A DNA stretch of 64,000 nt, from the IMG/VR virus record IMGVR_UViG_3300005435_000020, positions 36,908 to 100,907 of that record. The stretch is one strand, 5' to 3'. This DNA is from a virus. The notes below the pieces were generated by a model. That model made no database searches. It saw nothing but the letters and a program-made list of their open reading frames with translations, and was not told where the DNA came from. The translations under genes and the position numbers were made by a program. This document shows, piece by piece, positions 59,021-64,000 of this stretch. Numbering within the stretch: the first letter of the stretch is position 1; every line of letters starts with the position of its first letter.

Positions 59021-60670
59021 TTAGTTGCTTTCTTCTGCCTGGGTTGGTGTGACGCCTGGCGGCGGGTAGGCTGCGAGTGTCACTAAGTCGTGTTGGTGCT
59101 GTTCCTTGGCCTTTGCGCCGCCTTTCTGCCCACCAGTCTTCTGCTTCGATTTGGTGGTGGCGTCTGCCGGTGTGTCGGGTGGTTCAGGTGCTTCCGGCGT
59201 GGCTCCGAGTTTGCCGAGACCTTCACCCTCGCCTTGCCCACTATTCGTCGGGAAGAGGGTGCCAAACTCCTTCAACTCAGCCAGTACCTGCTTCGCTTCG
59301 GCGTCGCTTTCCTCTTTCGACATCCCAAACTCACGCATCCTGATGGTCTGCTTCGATATGGCACCCATGGCGTTATAGTTCTGGTCCTTCATCGAGTTTC
59401 GGAATGCGCCGTCAGCGTAGCGCCAGTCTGTGTGGACGAAGGGCCTGGGGAAGATGATGTCGTAGGCGATGTTCATGTAGCCCTGCGCCAGGAGAGACCT
59501 GTCGATGATCTGACGGAGGCCCACTTCTATCTGCCGCTGCACATGCTGCGTGAATTTCGCCAAGGCGATGTCCTGAGGCGTCATATCACCCTGGCTTGCA
59601 TCCACGATGCCCACGGTGGCAGCGGGGACCCTATTGAAGAGCTTGCGGCGCAGGTAGACAACATCGGTGATGGTGCCGATGCCATTGAGTGTCGGGTCCA
59701 GCATCTGCAAGCTGTCGAGTTTGGGGTAATTCTTGCCGTCTGTGCCGGTGACGTAGCCTGTGGAGAGGAAATAGTCTTCATCAGGCTGCATCGGTGCCTG
59801 CTGCTCCGCACCCGATGCCGTCTTCTTCCTAGTAATACCTTTGATAAAGTCAGCCATCTTCTGGGTTGCGTCTTTGAGGCTCTTCCCTGTCATGTCTCGG
59901 AGCCACACAAGGCGTGGATAGGCCCTTGAAGCCCTCGCCACCACCATACCCTGCTCAAGCCAGTTGAGCTTCTTCCAGTCAAACCTAATTGTGTCAAGAA
60001 GGCTGCGTATCGAGTAGACGTGTTTCTTACTCGGGTAGAGCTTGAAGTGGACCATCTCGAAAGGCTGCCATCCCGCTATGACCTTACCTCCTGATGCCCT
60101 TTGCTGATAGGCGAGAGGATTGCCCTTGTCGTCGGTGCCTAGCTCAAAGTTGCCTTTGTTGTCCTTGCCGACAAACATATCCCTGACGATGTGGGGCTGG
60201 ATGCCACTGAGCCTGTCTTCCGAATCCCAGAGTAGCTCCACGAATTCGTCACCATACTTCAGGAGGTCCCTCGTGATGGGCCTCAACTCCTGGCGCAAAT
60301 CCGTCTCTTCCAGCATTGTCCTGACGACTTCTTTGGCCTTCGCGGGTGCAGACTTGAAGTCAATCTTGAAGCAGTCTGCCCTCAGGAGGATGTCGTCTTG
60401 GTTGGTGGGGTTCTCCTCGAAATTCAGCGCCTGGTCCACCACGGTATCGAGGATGATAGCGACGTCACCCGTGTCCATCTGGTCGAAGTCGTCGTAACGG
60501 CTGCGCCTATCCAGGGGCAAGCCGAAGGCTTCCTCCCAGCTACGCAATGTCGTGTGGGGGAAGGTGTCGCTTGCGCTGACGGCACCCTTCGTCTCCGTAT
60601 CCTGTTCTGCCTTCACGACAGCCATCTGCTGGCGAAACACTCTGCGGGAAAGTGCCTCAAAGATATTCAT
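59021..60670 (-). CDS. portal protein (T4 gp20-like)
   Basis: A 549-residue portal, the ring at the capsid vertex through which DNA is packed. RYDDFDQMDTGDVAIILDTVVDQAL, LLKYGDEFVELLWD and PRLVWLRDMTGKSLKDATQKM follow the gp20 pattern. The C-terminus is rich in A, E, P and T. It lies directly after the terminase large subunit, as expected. Confidence 0.85.
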   Translation of the reverse strand: MNIFEALSRRVFRQQMAVVKAEQDTETKGAVSASDTFPHTTLRSWEEAFGLPLDRRSRYDDFDQMDTGDVAIILDTVVDQALNFEENPTNQDDILLRADCFKIDFKSAPAKAKEVVRTMLEETDLRQELRPITRDLLKYGDEFVELLWDSEDRLSGIQPHIVRDMFVGKDNKGNFELGTDDKGNPLAYQQRASGGKVIAGWQPFEMVHFKLYPSKKHVYSIRSLLDTIRFDWKKLNWLEQGMVVARASRAYPRLVWLRDMTGKSLKDATQKMADFIKGITRKKTASGAEQQAPMQPDEDYFLSTGYVTGTDGKNYPKLDSLQMLDPTLNGIGTITDVVYLRRKLFNRVPAATVGIVDASQGDMTPQDIALAKFTQHVQRQIEVGLRQIIDRSLLAQGYMNIAYDIIFPRPFVHTDWRYADGAFRNSMKDQNYNAMGAISKQTIRMREFGMSKEESDAEAKQVLAELKEFGTLFPTNSGQGEGEGLGKLGATPEAPEPPDTPADATTKSKQKTGGQKGGAKAKEQHQHDLVTLAAYPPPGVTPTQAEESN

Positions 60671-60687
60671 GTTGTCTGGTTTTCTGG

Positions 60688-62331
60688 TTATACGAGGGCA
60701 GCGGCAAGCCGCGTGATCTCGTCTTCTTCGTCATCTCCGTAGGGAGAGAAGTCGATGTTGAGTTTGTCGCTCCCGGCGACATACAAGCCGGAGGCGCTGC
60801 GCCTCACCGTGAACACCATGCCATCGGGGGATTCCAGAGTCTCGGGGGATTCCTTGAGCAGAATCTCATTGATGGCGTGGTTTGCCAACGCGAGGGACAT
60901 CACGTAGTCAGTCTGGAGCTTCTTGTCCTCCCACTCGTAGTACACAAGCTGGTCCACGAGTTTAGGGATATGCGGAAACAGCACAGACGTGTCCTGAATG
61001 GCCATCTGCAACTCGATGAGGAGGTTCTCTTTCGCGGAGCCTCCGGCGAAGTTGTAGCCTTCGGCGTCGAGGTTGTAGGGCTCCTTCTGGAGGGCCTCTA
61101 ACGGGGCATCGCCCATGCCGGTGGAGTCAACCATCACGGGGCAATTGCCATACGACATGGCGAGGTTCTTGACCATATCGTAGATATTGGTCCAGGATGT
61201 GTTGGTCAACTCTCGATACGCGACGAGTTTGTGGGGTGGACCCATCTGCAAGACGATGGCTACGGTGGAGTCATGTTTCCTCGCCAAGTCAACGCCGACA
61301 ACGTAACGGAACCTCTTACTCGATTTCTTGACTTCGACAAGCTGCTCAACGTTGACGCCATCACCTACTGTAGAGTACTCGACGGTGTAATTCATCGGTA
61401 TCGGCAGGAGATGGCCATAGTTCTGGTTGACGGTACAACGCATCACGGCTTCTGCGGGGAAAACCGTCGCCATCTCCGCGAATCTGCCGTAGATGTTCTG
61501 CTCCACCCACGTCGGGGACATCGACTTCATCATACGACGGATATAGTCTTGCGAGACGTTGGGGTTCTCGAAGACTTCGCCGCGACGCGAGAAGTAGTAA
61601 CTATCCGTCGTCTGGCCCATCTGATAGAAGCGCCAGAACCAGTTTTTGCCGTTTGGTGAGGAGATCAAGTCGATTTTCCCTGCTTGATCCGCCATACGCA
61701 TCCTCAAGACGGCATCCATGATGGACTCGCCATCTAAATCGAAGGCTGCCTCGTCGTAATTCAGGAAGTTGAAGGTCTTGCCGAGGAGGAATTTGGCCCT
61801 GTGTGCCGTGGACCTTGCCCAGATATCGGAGAGTATCCTGTCGTGACCAGATGGCGCATTGGAGATGGTGATGCAAGGGAAGGGGGCACCGATAACCTTC
61901 ACGACAAACTGCCGGAAGCGTGGTGCCATCGTGGCGAGGCGGTGTGCATCATTCCACGCTAGCATCGCCTGGTCAAGGGACATCGCCACGTTGACGGCTT
62001 TGTAGGGCCTGGGCCTACCCAACGTGTCGAAGTTATATTGGTCTGGCCTGATCTGGTAGAATGCGTGGTGGAGGAGCTTCACTCCGGCTGCGAAGCTTTT
62101 TCCCCACCTATTGGCGCAGGAGAGGGCAGCTTCTCCCGCGTCTGACTTGATAATGCCGTCGTTGGTCTTCCTATCCCACCAGTCTCTCTGTCCTTGATGA
62201 GGCTCAACATCGAGGAAATCCTCAGCGAAATTCCCGATATTGTCGTAGCCCCTCTCAAGGCACTCCGAGATGATGCGGCGGTTGATCTGATTGGCTGGCT
62301 TCTTCGCGGCAGCCTGCGCCTTGATGCTCAC
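60688..62331 (-). CDS. terL: terminase large subunit (T4 gp17-like)
   Basis: A 547-residue packaging motor. Walker A is ANRWGKS (73-79), Walker B FNFLNYDEA (D193, E194), and SSPNG (224-228) is the coupling motif. The nuclease domain has VVGVDLA (D348) and MVDSTGMGD (D402). ATPase and nuclease parts are both complete. Its ATG overlaps the end of the small subunit gene (ATGA-type). Confidence 0.92.
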   Translation of the reverse strand: MSIKAQAAAKKPANQINRRIISECLERGYDNIGNFAEDFLDVEPHQGQRDWWDRKTNDGIIKSDAGEAALSCANRWGKSFAAGVKLLHHAFYQIRPDQYNFDTLGRPRPYKAVNVAMSLDQAMLAWNDAHRLATMAPRFRQFVVKVIGAPFPCITISNAPSGHDRILSDIWARSTAHRAKFLLGKTFNFLNYDEAAFDLDGESIMDAVLRMRMADQAGKIDLISSPNGKNWFWRFYQMGQTTDSYYFSRRGEVFENPNVSQDYIRRMMKSMSPTWVEQNIYGRFAEMATVFPAEAVMRCTVNQNYGHLLPIPMNYTVEYSTVGDGVNVEQLVEVKKSSKRFRYVVGVDLARKHDSTVAIVLQMGPPHKLVAYRELTNTSWTNIYDMVKNLAMSYGNCPVMVDSTGMGDAPLEALQKEPYNLDAEGYNFAGGSAKENLLIELQMAIQDTSVLFPHIPKLVDQLVYYEWEDKKLQTDYVMSLALANHAINEILLKESPETLESPDGMVFTVRRSASGLYVAGSDKLNIDFSPYGDDEEDEITRLAAALV

Positions 62332-62948
62332 GCCTCTTCCCCGTCTTCGAGGGTAGGCGTGTAGATATCCTGTAGGGCATCACGAGGCGTGATGTCGATG
62401 ACCTTGGGCTTCGACTTCTGGCGTCGCTTCTTCTGGTACTCTTTCCATTCGTCTGCGACGGTATTCTCGTCTTGGAGCCCCTGCACATCCTTCAGGAGCC
62501 TCATCGCCACCACGAAATCCTTGCTTTGTATCTTCTCGGGGTGGCGCATCAGGGTTTCGTAGGCAACCTGCACAAAGCTCTTGAGGATTTTCATGGGGTC
62601 AATCATCTCGACGGGTGTGCTGTCGCTGCGACAAACCTCCCCATCTCGGATGATGTAGCCTTCGGTGTGCTGCTTGACCCTCTTCTTGTAGCGGCTCAGG
62701 TGGATGGTGGTCAGTTGGTTGGCGGGGTCCGGGTACTTCGCATTCAGCGCCTTGACAAGATTGACTGCGGTTTTGATGTAGACGCCATCAACCCTCGTCA
62801 CGCCGTTATTGATCCACTCCACAATCTCTTCGAGACCAGGGTGCATCTCCACTTTGGAGCCGTCGCTTTTCGGAAGGCTAGGAGATATCGGTGTCAGACT
62901 CGTCGGTGTCGTCGGTGTCATTGGTTTCGTCTTGGGTATAGGCGTCAT
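62328..62948 (-). CDS. terminase small subunit-like protein
   Basis: A 206-residue protein immediately upstream of the large subunit. The N-terminal 30 residues are Pro/Thr-rich. A helical core follows (GLEEIVEWINNG, TAVNLVKALNAKYPD, HLSRYKKRVKQHT) that could bind the packaging site, then a basic C-terminus (EYQKKRRQKSKPK). The family is inferred from position. The start is uncertain because GGAGG touches the ATG at 62948. Confidence 0.6.
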   Translation of the reverse strand: MTPIPKTKPMTPTTPTSLTPISPSLPKSDGSKVEMHPGLEEIVEWINNGVTRVDGVYIKTAVNLVKALNAKYPDPANQLTTIHLSRYKKRVKQHTEGYIIRDGEVCRSDSTPVEMIDPMKILKSFVQVAYETLMRHPEKIQSKDFVVAMRLLKDVQGLQDENTVADEWKEYQKKRRQKSKPKVIDITPRDALQDIYTPTLEDGEEA

Positions 62949-63258
62949 CCTCCGTGTGATCCTCTATGAAGGGCCTCATGTACTCTTCGTAGCTGATGAC
63001 GTCGGGGGTGATGCCTGCGGTTTTCAGTCGGTATATCCGCATCCTGCGTGACTTCTCCTTGCGGATCAGGTCACACATCCACGGCTTCTCTTTCTCGTCT
63101 TTGAACAGACGATAGCAGCGCATACATAGCTCATCAGGGAAGCTGCGCTGCTTATTGAGGCGAAGGGGCACTCCGCAATAAGAACAAGCATAAGGAATAT
63201 TATCAAGGTTGGCATTGATGGTGATGTATCCAATATCCGGCGAGGAGTCGGTGATGAT
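62878..63258 (-). CDS. zinc-ribbon protein with probable AUC start
   Basis: A protein of about 126 residues. The first usual start gives only 97 residues and cuts off half of the zinc ribbon: upstream in the same frame lie GYITINANLDNIPYACSYCG and then the CMRC pair. The paralogue at 63376 begins MKLGPILGYAYTPPTEEIPY and aligns with this upstream part. There is no ATG, GTG or TTG in it. AAAGGAG (63272-63266) stands seven bases before ATC ATC at 63258. After the ribbon comes KPWMCDLIRKEKSRRMRIYR and an acidic Asp/Thr tail. Confidence 0.65.
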   Translation of the reverse strand: MITDSSPDIGYITINANLDNIPYACSYCGVPLRLNKQRSFPDELCMRCYRLFKDEKEKPWMCDLIRKEKSRRMRIYRLKTAGITPDVISYEEYMRPFIEDHTEDDAYTQDETNDTDDTDESDTDIS

Positions 63259-63320
63259 TGGATGGCTCCTTTGGGTGTCGGCTTTGCTTGAAACTACAAC
63301 GATACGGCAGACAAAAGAAA

Positions 63321-63345
63321 AGACCCCGGTTTGTTGCCGGGGTCT
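63321..63345 (-). terminator. rho-independent terminator
   Basis: AGACCCCGG and CCGGGGTCT form a nine-pair stem with a seven-base loop; TTTCTTTTGT follows on the minus strand. It lies between the two zinc-ribbon genes. Confidence 0.85.
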
Positions 63346-63375
63346 CTCGGGGTATAGCGGCGTATAGGCGAAGGC

Positions 63376-63678
63376 TTAGATAGCCTGAAACTCCTGTTGC
63401 CTGCACTCCTCATAACTGATCATGGGGATTGAGTCGGTCCTGCCGTTGCGCCGCCTCCACATCCTCATTCTTCTGGCTTTCTCCTGTCGGAACAGGAAGA
63501 GCAACCAAGGTTCCTGCTTCTGTGTCTCGTAGGAGTCGTAGCAACGTGTGCAGAGTTCATCGGGGATATTGCGACGCTGCCTGAAGGGAGGGACCGCCAC
63601 ACCGCAGCAGGCGCAGACATAGGGAATTTCCTCGGTAGGAGGCGTGTAGGCGTATCCCAGTATGGGGCCAAGCTTCAT
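63376..63678 (-). CDS. zinc-ribbon protein
   Basis: A 100-residue protein with CACC and CTRC pairs around a basic loop (VPPFRQRRNIPDEL), then LLFLFRQEKARRMRMWRRRNG and ISYEECR. It is a paralogue of the gene at 62878 (shared PDELCxRCY, QEKARRMR, ISYEE). The ATG at 63678 overlaps the stop of the thyX gene (ATGA). Possibly a nucleic-acid-binding accessory of packaging or replication. Confidence 0.7.
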   Translation of the reverse strand: MKLGPILGYAYTPPTEEIPYVCACCGVAVPPFRQRRNIPDELCTRCYDSYETQKQEPWLLFLFRQEKARRMRMWRRRNGRTDSIPMISYEECRQQEFQAI

Positions 63679-64000
63679 TCGGATGCCCTCACTTTGGGTA
63701 CGATGTCCACGCGGGAGATGTGGGGGCGTATATGGCAATGCTGGTCCCGATTCCTACTTTCTCTGCATACCCCTTCCGCTATACACCGAATAGTCAGGTG
63801 GTCTTTCATCCAGGGAATGGCTTTCACTGTCTCTCGTCTCACCGCAGCCATCAACCGCCTTATCTCCCACTGTGAGAGAACACAAAGTCTGACGTGGCAA
63901 ATGTTTATGAGACTGTTCAAGTTAGCCGTCATTATCAGGTTGGTTGGTGTCGCGTTGGGGAGCACAAACCTCGCATCTTCTGACGGCACTCCTGCGCTTA
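63675..64000 (-). CDS. thyX: flavin-dependent thymidylate synthase ThyX (C-terminal part, cut by window edge)
   Basis: The last about 108 residues of ThyX, which makes dTMP from dUMP with flavin and methylenetetrahydrofolate. EDARFVLPNAT, LIMTANLNSLINI, HVRLCVLSQWEIRRLM and the final cysteines (RCIAEGVCRE, QHCHI) fit the family. The frame is open to the window edge with no start, so the N-terminus lies beyond 64000. It supports phage control of thymidine supply, with the nucleotide-pool genes at 4-6 kb. Confidence 0.8.
   Translation of the reverse strand, partial: SAGVPSEDARFVLPNATPTNLIMTANLNSLINICHVRLCVLSQWEIRRLMAAVRRETVKAIPWMKDHLTIRCIAEGVCRESRNRDQHCHIRPHISRVDIVPKVRASE

Overview
This window looks like most of the genome of a temperate, tailed, non-contractile (siphovirus-like) phage, seen either as a free phage or a prophage. 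It carries a terminase, portal, prohead protease, major capsid protein, tail-tube protein, a frameshifted tail chaperone pair, a 2,318-residue tape measure and many adhesins. It also has a large serine integrase and a CI/LexA-like repressor. No host genes, rRNA or tRNA were recognised. The host cannot be fixed from sequence alone. Several features fit a soil-type bacterium whose phages use many non-ATG starts: the Rcp1-like response regulator, the CHASE3-PAS kinase, very frequent TTG starts, and cell-wall enzymes with signal peptides. Chloroflexota or a similar phylum is possible but is only inference.

Layout. Positions 1-13031 hold rightward early and lysogeny genes: an RNA ligase, an SSB, a coupled CAP-CHAP-amidase cell-envelope trio, nucleotide-pool genes (DUF1599-like, deoxyribosyltransferase-like, MazG), PD-(D/E)XK-like nucleases, small unknown genes, then the integrase followed by a small membrane protein and a lipoprotein. 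A bidirectional terminator at about 13040-13079 separates these from genes on the other strand. From there to the right edge almost everything is leftward. Read in transcription order from the right: ThyX (cut by the window edge), two zinc-ribbon paralogues, terminase small and large subunits, portal, a C39-like peptidase, about 17 kb of adhesin, fibre and lectin genes, protease-scaffold, capsid protein, a two-gene glycosyltransferase cassette, neck proteins, tail tube, chaperones, tape measure, distal tail proteins, a tail glycosidase, a three-gene signalling module (membrane coiled-coil/receiver protein, histidine kinase, response regulator), the repressor, an HNH-like protein and a holin-like protein.

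How the parts fit. The head proteins (terminase, portal, protease, capsid) resemble the T4 gp17/20/21/23 families, while the tail is a long flexible type. The adhesion genes sit between portal and protease instead of after the tail genes. The phage encodes a complete-looking histidine kinase and response regulator directly upstream of its repressor, which suggests that an environmental or envelope signal could feed into the lysis-lysogeny decision. The repressor also has its own promoter, whose extended -10 uses the TGA stop of the response-regulator gene.

Most unusual items: the phage two-component module (14922-18078), a tail-region protein built of about 33 tandem 14-residue repeats (51512-53071), two genes that appear to start with AUC at an identical distance from a strong Shine-Dalgarno sequence (20684 and 63258), a glycosyltransferase cassette with a promoter placed before a terminator, and a phage-wide extended -10 promoter motif.
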